Assembly (NCBI GenBank): GCA_021927905.1
Contig: BLLK01000047.1
Location: 3,596,001 to 3,660,000, forward strand
DNA length: 64,000 bases
Origin: Chaetoceros tenuissimus
Taxonomy: Eukaryota > Bacillariophyta > Thalassiosirophyceae > Chaetocerotales > Chaetocerotaceae
Direction: 5' to 3'
Within the stretch, counting starts at the first letter, position 1; each line of letters starts with the position of its first letter. This document shows positions 42,096-51,083 of this stretch, piece by piece. The notes under the pieces are model-generated. The model was not told the DNA's origin. It worked only from the letters and a program-made list of their open reading frames with translations, and made no database searches. The position numbers were made by a program, and so were the translations under genes.

Positions 42096-43901
42096 ATGTC
42101 GGCTGCATCTCTGCTTCAAATCATTTCGAAAAAGGCACCTCTAGTAGGCGCTTCCATCGGATCCACTGCCCTAGCTTCATATCATTTGGCATCCAATAAT
42201 GAAGACAAAAGCCTCTTTGGCAACAAGACTTCTATGGTCCAATGTGATGCTGATACCAACAACACAAAGAACGAAGCTACTAAACTCTTGCAAGAGCAGC
42301 GTGCTGCAAATCTTCGGAAGCGCATGACATCCATTGGAAAATTTTCTCTAAAGTCTCAAACCGATCAAAATCCAAGTCAACCAGTTTTCTTCCTAGCATT
42401 ATCCAATCATCAAATCAAACCAACTAAACCAGGTGATGAAAAGGATGAAAATGTAGATTATGACGAGTTTGGAAGAAAGTTTCCATTCATGACTGCAAAA
42501 GAATTTACCAGAACTTGGATTCAAAGGGATATTCCTAAGCTTCATCCTAGATTTCATTGGAAGGTATCAAATTGTAGTAATTATTTCGAGCCTATTCAAG
42601 AAAAAGATGAGTTGAAGGAAGATCTTGCAAATCATGTTTCAGAAGCGCTTCATATGCGAGTTTATAGACAAGAACTCAAAAGTAGAGTAGAGCAGTTGTT
42701 GACTAGTGTGCTTGATGTCACGGATAAGCTTTGGTCTGTAGAGATTTCCAGTGGTGAAGTTGGTTCCAGTGGTGCTATTTCTAAAAAGAGAGCAAAAGAA
42801 ATTGTCAAGGAAGTAAATGAGACATCAGATGGAAACATTTATCGTGGTAGTACAAAGGAGACAGTCCTGTTATTCCGATGCCACCATTGTCTTGGCGATG
42901 CTGTTTCGATCACAACTGCACTTGGAGACCTACTTGATGAGGCCCAAGAAATTAAGGAAATGATCAAGAGGGAGATACGTAAAAGAAAAGAGAAGATGAA
43001 GAAGGGTGGATTTCTCAAAAAGTTACTTCGAAAGTTGCAAATGTTGATTTGGTTTATTTTTGGGTCTATTCAGGCTCTCTGTCGACAGAGCTTTCTTGTG
43101 TTGACAACTCGTAAGAATCCGTTCCTGGCTGTTTTGAATCTATCGTCGGCAGAGGAGAAGAAGCTGTTATCTTCGCATGCTGGTACCAGATCAATATCTT
43201 GGTGCGAGGTAGCTCCTTTGGACGAGGCGAAGAGAATAAGTAAGGAATTAGGAGGACCAAAGTCGACAGTGAATGATATCTTTGTCAGTTGTGTTACCAA
43301 GGCTATAGCAAAACAACTTGAGTTCAATAGAAAGGCAAGAGGTAGTGATGATGCTTCCAAATTGCCGGAGAACATTAATGTTTGTATTCCAGCACATTTA
43401 GCTGGAGGAGTATTACCACCTGGAAAAGGAGTAGGAAATCTCATTGGGGCGTTCGTAGCTAGAGTTCCTGGATCAATGGATAATAGTATAGCTCCATCAG
43501 AAAGATTGAAGAAAGTACATTCATCTCTAGATACAGTAAAGAGATCACCAGCTGCTCTCCTTAGTTACATGATGGCCAAGTTTTGCTCTCACTATTTACC
43601 AGAGTCCATGGCAACTAAAATATTTTTGTCGAGTAGTGCAAATGCTGCAGTTGCTATCTCAAATAGTAGAGGATATGAGGAAAAGGTACACATCAATGGT
43701 AGAACTGTCGAAAGTTTGGCTGGTTTCTATCCACTTCCACCTGGTTTGCCAGTCGGAGTTCTAGTCCAAAGTTATGGAAATGTCGTATCTCTCTCAGTAA
43801 CGGCTGAAACGTGGGCCGTCCCTGATGCTGACCAGTTCCTTGTTTGGGTACTTGATGAATACAAGCTACTTTGCAAAGAAGCTGAGTTAAAAGCAAAGTA
43901 A
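42096..43901 (+). CDS. WS/DGAT-type acyltransferase (wax ester synthase/diacylglycerol acyltransferase)
   Basis: Transfers acyl groups from acyl-CoA to fatty alcohols or diacylglycerol. Single exon, 601 residues. The acyltransferase motif HHxxxDG appears as RCHHCLGDAVS (H263, H264, D268, with Ala instead of Gly at 269). Downstream are STVNDIFVSCVTKAIAKQLE (the ND block), VCIPAHLAGG, GNLIGAFVARVP and a C-terminal PLPPGLPVGVLVQSYGN block, as in plant and algal WSD proteins. A hydrophobic helix (LQMLIWFIFGSIQALC) at ~314-330 suggests membrane attachment. The first ~60 residues may be a targeting or anchor segment. Storage-lipid role inferred from family. Confidence 0.88.
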   Translation: MSAASLLQIISKKAPLVGASIGSTALASYHLASNNEDKSLFGNKTSMVQCDADTNNTKNEATKLLQEQRAANLRKRMTSIGKFSLKSQTDQNPSQPVFFLALSNHQIKPTKPGDEKDENVDYDEFGRKFPFMTAKEFTRTWIQRDIPKLHPRFHWKVSNCSNYFEPIQEKDELKEDLANHVSEALHMRVYRQELKSRVEQLLTSVLDVTDKLWSVEISSGEVGSSGAISKKRAKEIVKEVNETSDGNIYRGSTKETVLLFRCHHCLGDAVSITTALGDLLDEAQEIKEMIKREIRKRKEKMKKGGFLKKLLRKLQMLIWFIFGSIQALCRQSFLVLTTRKNPFLAVLNLSSAEEKKLLSSHAGTRSISWCEVAPLDEAKRISKELGGPKSTVNDIFVSCVTKAIAKQLEFNRKARGSDDASKLPENINVCIPAHLAGGVLPPGKGVGNLIGAFVARVPGSMDNSIAPSERLKKVHSSLDTVKRSPAALLSYMMAKFCSHYLPESMATKIFLSSSANAAVAISNSRGYEEKVHINGRTVESLAGFYPLPPGLPVGVLVQSYGNVVSLSVTAETWAVPDADQFLVWVLDEYKLLCKEAELKAK

Positions 43902-43952
43902 AGAACTAAGAAAAGTTTAGTTTCGAATTTTTACAAACACTTGGATTTAGCT

Positions 43953-45176
43953 TTACAGGTTAAATTTAATGCCAGCCATATCTTCGCTGACCTTCCAAAG
44001 GTCCTTGGCTTTTTCCATATCCAAAGCAGCTGGATTGAGTTTCATATCCTTCATGTTGAAGAAAAACTTGCCCTTTACATTTTCTTCGCTGCCTCCTTGG
44101 AAAGCAGAGAGATAAATTTGAGTACTTGCACCTCTGTCTACAGATTTTGTGAAGTAAAATGCAGGCAAAAGCTTGAGAATATCAGCAGCAGAAGGCTGTG
44201 CATCTTGCATGCTTACAAATTTATCCTCTCCTACAATATATCTAGGCAAATCTGTTCGAACGGCTCCAGGGTGCAAAGCTACAGCAGTTATTTTCTTCCC
44301 AGCTTCGTCCGCTCTCTTTTGGAGCTCCTTTGTGAAGAGAATGTTTTCAAGCTTGCTCAAACCGTAAGCATTCCATGGTTGATAATCTTTCTCTCCATTC
44401 AAATTCTCCATATCCAATCCCTTGGAAGCGATCAAATGTGCCATGGAAGATACATTCACAACTCTTGATCCATTAGGATTCAAGAGTGGCTCTAACCCAG
44501 CTGTCAATGCAAAATGCCCTAAATGATTGGATTGAAAAGTTTTCTCATAACCATCCTGTGTAATTTGCAAATCAGGTACAGCCATTACTCCTGCATTATT
44601 CATCAATACATCTATAGATTGTCTATTTTGAAAAGCTGGACTGTTTTTCAATTTCTCAGGAAAAGATTTGACACTTTCCAAATTACACAAATCGAGAGGA
44701 AGAGTGTAGATATTATCATTTGCCTGTCCAGTTTGTTCCATTACATAGTCTTTGACAGATTGTACTGCTCTTTCACCCTTTTCTACACTTCTTGATGTCA
44801 ATACTATAGTAGCTCCAGCTGTAGCGAGTCTCTTTGCAGATTCAAGTCCCAATCCAGTATTTCCTCCAGTAATAACTATAAGTTTATCATTCAGGGAATT
44901 TACAGGTGGCATGTATGGACTAGGTCCTTGGACACTGATTCCATTCGCGACGATACCAGTAGCTGCTGCTCCACCAAGAACTTTTGTGAGGAAACCTCTA
45001 CGGTCATCGGTAGATTCCTCAACATCACTTGATGATGCGAGCAGTGGTGAAATGGAGAAAGATGGAATCTTTTGTGTTTTTTTCTGGGTTGCTAAGCTAG
45101 ATGAAGGTGTGAATGCAATTGCTTCTTGTGCAGTTGCAAGAAGCAACGAGAAGGAAAGAGCACTTGAGAGTTTCAT
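43953..45176 (-). CDS. Plastid-targeted short-chain dehydrogenase/reductase (retinol dehydrogenase/POR-like)
   Basis: Single exon, 407 residues from the ATG at 45176 (MKLSSALSFSLLLATAQEAI). The presequence ends AIAFTPSS, the plastid type. Residues ~75-98 (RRGFLTKVLGGAAATGIVAN) contain a twin-Arg-like start of a second hydrophobic segment, so thylakoid-lumen targeting is possible. The Rossmann core has VITGGNTGLGLESAKRLA, MNNAGVMAV, VVNVSSMAH and the catalytic YGLSKLENILF (Tyr-x3-Lys), followed by HPGAVRTDLPRY. The substrate is unknown; similar enzymes act on retinoids or chlorophyll-type molecules. Convergent with WS/DGAT. Confidence 0.88.
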   Translation of the reverse strand: MKLSSALSFSLLLATAQEAIAFTPSSSLATQKKTQKIPSFSISPLLASSSDVEESTDDRRGFLTKVLGGAAATGIVANGISVQGPSPYMPPVNSLNDKLIVITGGNTGLGLESAKRLATAGATIVLTSRSVEKGERAVQSVKDYVMEQTGQANDNIYTLPLDLCNLESVKSFPEKLKNSPAFQNRQSIDVLMNNAGVMAVPDLQITQDGYEKTFQSNHLGHFALTAGLEPLLNPNGSRVVNVSSMAHLIASKGLDMENLNGEKDYQPWNAYGLSKLENILFTKELQKRADEAGKKITAVALHPGAVRTDLPRYIVGEDKFVSMQDAQPSAADILKLLPAFYFTKSVDRGASTQIYLSAFQGGSEENVKGKFFFNMKDMKLNPAALDMEKAKDLWKVSEDMAGIKFNL

Positions 45177-45483
45177 TGTTTCTTTAGAATTAGTTTGTGA
45201 TGAATAGACTATCAAGTTATAAAAAGGGTGCAGTTCCACTTCTTGGTTCAGAAGTGATGGATGCATCATCGCTATTATTTTGAACAATGACGAATGAATG
45301 ATGTGTCGGTAGCCGATTTGATGATGACTCATCATTTCCATCCTGATTTTTATGTACGTCGTAAAGAAGTGGGTAAAAATGAAAGATACACAATGGTGTG
45401 TGTGCTGTGTGTGTGTGTATTCCAAAGCCTTCATTACTCTTCTTCCATTTTGTACATAATACTTATTATATTATTCAATTCAA
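45177..45483. other. Divergent promoter region with a short GT repeat
   Basis: About 300 bp between the SDR and epimerase genes. A GT-rich microsatellite lies at about 45393-45418. No gene seen. Confidence 0.5.
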
Positions 45484-46665
45484 ATGTTTACAATAGTTGC
45501 CTCCTCTTCACGCCGTCAAGTGGTATCGGCAGCATCCTCATTTGCAAGTCAAAAGTCATCGCTCATCTTCAGTTCTTTCTCGACAATGGCAAACAATGAG
45601 ACTTCTCCGTACTACACCGTTGCAATTACTGGTGCTTCGGGAATGCTTGGAAATGCACTCATTGATGAACTCACAAAGCAAGGGGATAAAATGATTAACG
45701 GGAAGCCAGTCAAAATTGTCAAACTGAATAGAGACGAAAATGTCCAAGATACTTTGAATCTAGATGAATTGAATGACAAGTCTATTTCAACTCTGAACTG
45801 GAATCCTAAAGCAAAAGAAGGACAAGATGCAATTAATTCTCAATCCCTTGAAAAGATTGATACTGTTGTTCATTTAGCTGGTGAGAATGTAGGCACTGGT
45901 CTTTTACCTTTTCCATTGGGTATGCTTGGAGTACATGCTTGGAGTCAAGAAAAGAAAGATTTGATTATGAATTCTCGTGTAGGGCCGACAAAAGTTCTTG
46001 GAGATGCGATTGCGAATTGCTCGAATCCAACTAATTATGTCGTTGCAAGTGGTGTTGGTGTATATGGAAATGACTTTATGGCAAATGAAAGTGATGATGA
46101 GACTAACAATGGACCAGATGAATTGGCAGATGTTTCTCAGACCAAGGGGTTCTTGGCTGATATCTCACGAGAATGGGAAGCAGCTTCAAAAGAAGCTATC
46201 AAAGAGGGCTCTACAGAGGGAAATCGTGTTGTGAATTTGCGTATTGCACCAATTCTATCGAAAAAGGGAGGGGCATTGCAAAAGCTTTACCCGATCTTCT
46301 TCATGGGTGGCGGTGGAATTGTAGGCTCAGGGAAGCAGTACTTTAGTTATATCTCTGCTAGAGATGCTGCTAGATCTATTGTCCATGTTATGGAAAATAA
46401 AGGACTCGAAGGTCCTGTCAATTTGGTAGCTCCAACTCCGGTGACCAATGCGCAATTTACTTCAGCTTTTGGAAAGGTCCTTGGAAGACCCACCATCATT
46501 CCTCTTCCTGAATTTGCTGTGAAGTTAATGTTTGGCGAAATGGGTGAAGAAATGCTTCTTGGAGGTGTAAAGTGTCAGCCAAAGAAATTACTCGATAGTG
46601 GATTTCAATTTCAACATGAGACGATAGAAACAGCGTTGGAGAGTGCTGTGAATGAGACCATCTAA
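45484..46665 (+). CDS. TIGR01777-type NAD-dependent epimerase (SDR39U1/YfcH/SulA family)
   Basis: Single exon, 393 residues. The first ~34 residues (MFTIVASSSRRQVVSAASSF) look like a mitochondrial or plastid presequence; a second Met at residue 35 could start a cytosolic form. The extended-SDR core has VAITGASGMLGNALIDEL, VVHLAGENVGTG, SRVGPTKVLGDAI, VVASGVGVYGN (with Tyr), FLADISREWEAA, NLRIAPILSKKGGAL and YFSYISARDAARSIVHVM. The C-terminal DUF1731 block (GRPTIIPLPEFAVKLMFGEM ... LLGGVKCQPKKLLDSGF) is diagnostic. The family's true substrate is poorly defined; a link to cell division (GIANT CHLOROPLAST 1) exists in plants. Confidence 0.92.
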   Translation: MFTIVASSSRRQVVSAASSFASQKSSLIFSSFSTMANNETSPYYTVAITGASGMLGNALIDELTKQGDKMINGKPVKIVKLNRDENVQDTLNLDELNDKSISTLNWNPKAKEGQDAINSQSLEKIDTVVHLAGENVGTGLLPFPLGMLGVHAWSQEKKDLIMNSRVGPTKVLGDAIANCSNPTNYVVASGVGVYGNDFMANESDDETNNGPDELADVSQTKGFLADISREWEAASKEAIKEGSTEGNRVVNLRIAPILSKKGGALQKLYPIFFMGGGGIVGSGKQYFSYISARDAARSIVHVMENKGLEGPVNLVAPTPVTNAQFTSAFGKVLGRPTIIPLPEFAVKLMFGEMGEEMLLGGVKCQPKKLLDSGFQFQHETIETALESAVNETI

Positions 46666-47104
46666 ACTATTTCATTGAAATTTCTTAATTGTAATATCCC
46701 CTCACTTTTGTTATTATTATCATTTGTATATACAATGAACCGTGAGTAATTGAGTAGCATAGGAAGTATGTCTGTAATGATTTTTAGTAAAAATGAAAAA
46801 GGATAAAAAATATACTCACATACAAGGGTTCCCAACTGGACACGGATGTGCTGTCTATTGTGACATTTTTTTTGAACTTTATTTCAACTTGGACTATCTG
46901 AGATAAAGGCGGAACACCATTCAACTTTTCAATTCTGGAGTTCCTTTTTGTTTTATATTTGCATGTTACCGTATCTATATGTTCGAAGTCACCAGGTTTC
47001 TTTTCATCGCAGCTCACTAGTTGTATTCGGAGTTTTCTATTTTCTCACCCTCATTTGACCCCTAACCACCAGCACAACATTCTTCTCATAAATTCGAAAA
47101 ACCT
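46666..47104. other. Intergenic, between epimerase and 7TM genes
   Basis: About 440 bp. A minus-strand open frame at 46784-47017 begins with GTG and has no known motif; not called. Confidence 0.45.
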
Positions 47105-48562
47105 ATGGAAACACCTAGTACTCCTAGCCCAACAAGTTCACTTTTGTTGTGGTACAATACCCAGAACTGGCATGCATTTACAAATGAGGCCATCGTTTTA
47201 CCAGCCGTCAGTGGTTCTCTTTCCTTGATCTCCTCCATTACAATCATGGCTATTATTATCAGATCTAAGCAAAATACACAGTATCATAGGATATTATTTC
47301 TAATGAGCTTCTTTGATAGCTTGGTCTCGTTTGCGTTTGCATTGACCTCACTTCCCATGCCGAGAGAAGTTCAAGACAATGAATTTTACAACTATCAAGG
47401 CCCATCCTTTGGTACAATTGAAACATGTGAAGCACAGGCATTTACAATCCTATTTGGTTTGGCCATGGTGGTGTTTTCAAATACACTTTTAAACACGTAT
47501 TACTTGTTGACAATAAGATATCATATCAGTGAAGATAAGTTTAGGAAATTTGGCGAGCCGATATTCTTTTTAATCTCCATACCGATTAGCCTAGTAATGC
47601 CAGTTCTATTTTTGAGAAGAGGTCATTTCAATCCAGGTCCATACGAAGCGCATTGTGATCTTAGTCTATTTCCACTTGAATGCTTTTTTGAGGGTGTCGA
47701 TTGCATTCATGGAGATCCAAGTACGCTTGAAGGGTCTGTCGCCATATACAGAAACTTTAGCATTTCAATAATTGCTGTCCAAAGTATATTTTTGATCGTC
47801 ACAATGATAATGATACTTCTTACGACATGTAATCCATGTACGAAGAATAATGAAGAAAGAGATAATGTAGAAAGAGCCTTTGCTAGGAGCCAAAATAGAA
47901 ATATTTCATTGCAGGCTGGTATGTACATTGGAGCCTGGTTTCTAACATGGTTTTTCAACGCTTGTTCTTTCTTTGAGAAGGAAAATTCAAGTATTGCCGC
48001 ATTGTCAGACTTTTTCCTACCGCTTCAAGGGTTTTTCAATCTACTTATATTTGTCTATCTCAAAGTGGTCTCATATCGCTCAATACATGAAGATTCAAAG
48101 AATACATTCGAAATTATTCGGATGTTGTTTTCATCACCACAAAGTTTCTTGGACCGCTACAACACTATTTCAAATCTAGAATTCTTGACCGAAGTATTCC
48201 CTGTAAGATCTGCTCCTAAGTTGGCCGATGTTTCCATAGGCGAAAACTCAGAGTCAAAATTAAAGCAATACGAAAAATTAGAAGAGCATGAACCAGAATT
48301 TACAGGTGGGATTGCGTCGTACACTGGTCTATCGAATGTAAGTCAATTAAGCCCATTAAATTTTCCAGAGAATCATAAGAGGTCGCACTATCACAAAGTG
48401 CAACTTGGCGTAAAAATAAAGGGGAATGAAAATAAAGAGATTCAAGCGAAATCTGGCAAAATAAGATTTGATAGTGAAAATGTCATAATTGAGCCAAAGG
48501 TTTCTGGAAGTGCTCCAAATTTGGAATCATTTCAGAGTGACCTAAATGAAGAAACAAAGTAA
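47105..48562 (+). CDS. Seven-transmembrane receptor-like protein
   Basis: Single exon, 485 residues. Seven hydrophobic segments lie at about 30-52, 63-83, 110-136, 150-168, 218-242, 275-295 and 305-327. A Cys precedes TM3 (TCEAQAF), and the long loop between TM4 and TM5 contains three more (AHCDLSLFPLECFFEGVDC), as in GPCRs with a TM3-loop disulfide. The ~155-residue C-terminal tail is polar with many Ser/Lys/Glu. I see no DRY or NPxxY motif, so a specific class cannot be given; cAMP-receptor-like or diatom-specific GPCR is the best guess. The N-terminus is short and Ser/Thr/Pro-rich. Confidence 0.8.
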   Translation: METPSTPSPTSSLLLWYNTQNWHAFTNEAIVLPAVSGSLSLISSITIMAIIIRSKQNTQYHRILFLMSFFDSLVSFAFALTSLPMPREVQDNEFYNYQGPSFGTIETCEAQAFTILFGLAMVVFSNTLLNTYYLLTIRYHISEDKFRKFGEPIFFLISIPISLVMPVLFLRRGHFNPGPYEAHCDLSLFPLECFFEGVDCIHGDPSTLEGSVAIYRNFSISIIAVQSIFLIVTMIMILLTTCNPCTKNNEERDNVERAFARSQNRNISLQAGMYIGAWFLTWFFNACSFFEKENSSIAALSDFFLPLQGFFNLLIFVYLKVVSYRSIHEDSKNTFEIIRMLFSSPQSFLDRYNTISNLEFLTEVFPVRSAPKLADVSIGENSESKLKQYEKLEEHEPEFTGGIASYTGLSNVSQLSPLNFPENHKRSHYHKVQLGVKIKGNENKEIQAKSGKIRFDSENVIIEPKVSGSAPNLESFQSDLNEETK

Positions 48563-49009
48563 TGCATTGATTTTCAATCCACTCGTGACTTTAATAAAAA
48601 CAAAGTTTGAAGCATATAAGTCCGGTCCGTGATTGCATTAAACTTCACCTTTTAGTATGGTAATCAAAGAGACTCGCTTCTACGAGTTTTACCCCTATAT
48701 TTGTATATATCGAAGTCTACTTGAGGAAGACAAACATCCCCACAACGTTCTCCAAGCTTTCACAATAGAAAAAGTACCGTAGGGTGAATATGCATGTCAG
48801 TGCTTGATAAATAGTGACAAGACACTTTACAACTAACTACTGCATAGAAGTCTTCTTTGGATGATGTAGTCATAGCTTACAATTCTCAACTCCATCTTTG
48901 TTTATCTCTCAACTTTCTTTCTAAATCAATGATAATCAGACACTTACTCTAGTTTACATTTTGTTATTCTACAACCTACAATAATATAATGTACAATATT
49001 CCGAATTCC
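48563..49009. other. Intergenic, convergent
   Basis: About 450 bp between the 7TM gene and the Myb gene; nothing seen. Confidence 0.5.
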
Positions 49010-50383
49010 TTATTTTCCCAAGCCATCATTATCATCCACCTTCTTCGAGCTTTTACGAAGAGCAGCAATCAATTTTGCGTCTGACGACCAATTAGATTTC
49101 AAGTCGAGACCTTTTTCGTATCTTGCAAAGGCTCTATACAGAGATGTAAGGTTGACTGGAACATACTTTCTTTCTATCCAAACTTTCATCATAGTTCTAC
49201 GTTCGCTCTTTGGAACCTTTGATAATATCTGAGATGTTTGTAACGGAGTAAAGTACTCATTATTCGAAGGTTTTGGGACATCTTCTGCAACAATTCTTCT
49301 TGCAAGAGAAGACTCCAAGCGAGCAGCCAACGAATTCGTCTTTATTTGCTGTTGTTTGGAAAGAGAAGAGTTGAGAGAGTTGTTCTGGGGTGTTGTACTT
49401 TGACTGTTATCTTCTTTACGAGATTCATCAATGACTGTCGATGTCTGACCAACTTTCTTCATTCGCTGCTCACTCAGAGCTATGTTTGCAACCTTTGAAT
49501 AAAAGGTTTTGAACGATGTAGTTTTGAATCTATTCTTTATTTGAATATCTATACAGACATGTTTCCAGTATCAAGACACGAAGAAAGTGAGCATGCAAGC
49601 ATTTCATGTAGGAGAAAAAAGACAAATATGTGACGTACCTGACCTCGTCTTTTCGAAAAAGTGCTTCGAAATCAGAGTCCACTTGGTCCCATACTCCTTC
49701 AATCCTTCATACAGTCTAATATCATCATCCTTTGTAAATTGTAAATGATTCAAACGTGGATTGAGAATATTATGCCAACGTTCACGAATCCTATGAGGTT
49801 CATATTCTACATCCACTTGAGGATTATAATGAGACAAAAGTTTGCAAATTTCAGTCCAGACTGGTTTTCCCTTTTGATTCGTCTTTGGTATAGGTACAAA
49901 CCCTTGAGCCAATGATGAATTCTTATTTTGTTGTGCTTGAACTACAGCATCGTAAATAATGGCATCTTCATCGACATTAAAACGATTCTTGGCCATATTC
50001 TTCCGAGGACTACCTAAATAGCGTGTCCATCTTTGAAGGCACTCCTTTGAACTTTGATAGCATTAGAGTCTGAAGAGAAAGAGGCATACAATAGGAACCT
50101 TTCAATGATGTATGTAGTGAATGCCTCACCTTTTATTTCTTTCAACCTTGGCAGCCACTTCATCCCAGATATCTCTATTTGGAGCTTGATATTGCTCCAT
50201 GATTGCCATCAAGCATTTATCATCTTCTTCCGTCCATACAAACACCCCGCCTAATTTCTTCTTCAAAGCTTCTAAATGAGCTTTATTTTTCAAAATTATA
50301 TCTTCAGATTTCTTGTTTATTGCAATTTCTTGTGTAGCAAGTCTATCATCAGTTGTCAAGTTTGTCTCCTCGTTACCATCCAT
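49010..50383 (-). CDS. Myb/SANT-domain protein with three repeats
   Basis: Exons at 50130-50383, 49639-50030 and 49010-49479 (minus) keep one frame, giving 371 residues. The first donor (AAAG/GTGAGG) and the last acceptor (CATAG/CTCTGAG) fit well; the acceptor at 50031 (TTCAAAG) is weaker. Repeat 1 is FVWTEEDDKCLMAIMEQY ... RDIWDEVAAKVERNKR-WTRYLG. Repeat 2 is NRFNVDEDAIIYDAVVQAQQ ... WTEICKLLSHYN ... RIRERWHNILNPRL with an insert. Repeat 3 is FTKDDDIRLYEGLKEYGTKW ... LISKHFFEKTRS-ALSEQRM, completed across the second splice. The Trp spacing marks Myb DNA-binding repeats. The C-terminal part is Ser/Gln/Lys-rich with a helical segment. A transcription regulator of unknown target. Confidence 0.82.
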
Positions 50384-50642
50384 TGTATTGATGTCTGTAG
50401 CAAATTTAGAGTTCTGTCACCTGTATCCATAGCACAATGATTCCTTCCTATCAGTCTAGATATATGGATTGAATCACTGAGTCCATGTCTTAGGTCTTCT
50501 AATGAAGAAGACAAGCAAGACAACCACAATCAACTAAAACTGGAACCCGATGTTGTGTTCTAGTATGTTCTAAGGTATGTTCTATGTTTTATATTCAATG
50601 AAACGAGTAGTATTATTATAGTCCAACAACCGTGTGTTGTCC
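50384..50642. other. Upstream region of the Myb and 5S genes
   Basis: About 260 bp, divergent between the Myb gene (minus) and 5S rRNA (plus). It includes GAAACGAGTAGTATTATTAT about 45 bp upstream of 5S. Confidence 0.4.
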
Positions 50643-50760
50643 AGGAACGACCATACAATCATGAGAACACCGATACCCGTCTGCTCATCGAAGTTAAGCA
50701 TGATCTGGTCGAGGTAGTACTACGGTGGGGGACCACGTTGGAATTCTCGATGTTGTTCTT
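50643..50760 (+). rRNA. 5S ribosomal RNA (single copy in this window)
   Basis: A 118-nt sequence with the eukaryotic 5S landmarks in order: ACGACCATAC at the 5' side, ACACCGATACCCGTCTGCTC, TCATCGAAGTTAAGCA (helix III/loop and box A of the internal Pol III promoter), GTAGTACTACGGTGGGGGAC and CCACGTTGGAATTCTCG. The ends AGGAAC and GTTCTT can pair as helix I. A T-run follows (TTCTTTTCAAATTTTTCC region), as needed for Pol III termination. It is not linked to other rRNA genes here and is not part of a visible tandem array. Exact ends are uncertain by a few bases. Confidence 0.93.
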
Positions 50761-51083
50761 TTCAAATTTTCCTTTTGCACCTTTTACAAGCATTTATAGG
50801 TTTCATCTTATCATATTCACAATAGATATAATTAACTTTGTATTGTTCAAGTTTATTGATTCAAAGTCACCAAAGAATGATGCCTTTTCCGAGAATTTCA
50901 TTTTTTCGCAAATGTTTCCCCCCAGCTTTGCTTTTGTCATTCTGTTGTGAATGGCATGTGGAACTTAATATACCATATCTGAACTGTTGTAATGATGTTT
51001 TTAAATTAATTCAATGGCATTTATATTATCCATTCTTGTAATCGATTTGGTACATATATATTCTAAATTATTTACACTATTTT
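50761..51083. other. Intergenic after 5S rRNA
   Basis: T-rich sequence right after 5S carries the terminator. Short overlapping plus-strand frames have no motif. Confidence 0.5.

Noticed and set aside
46784-47017. 77-codon minus-strand frame
   Set aside because: Begins with GTG, no family, ends in a hydrophobic run without context.
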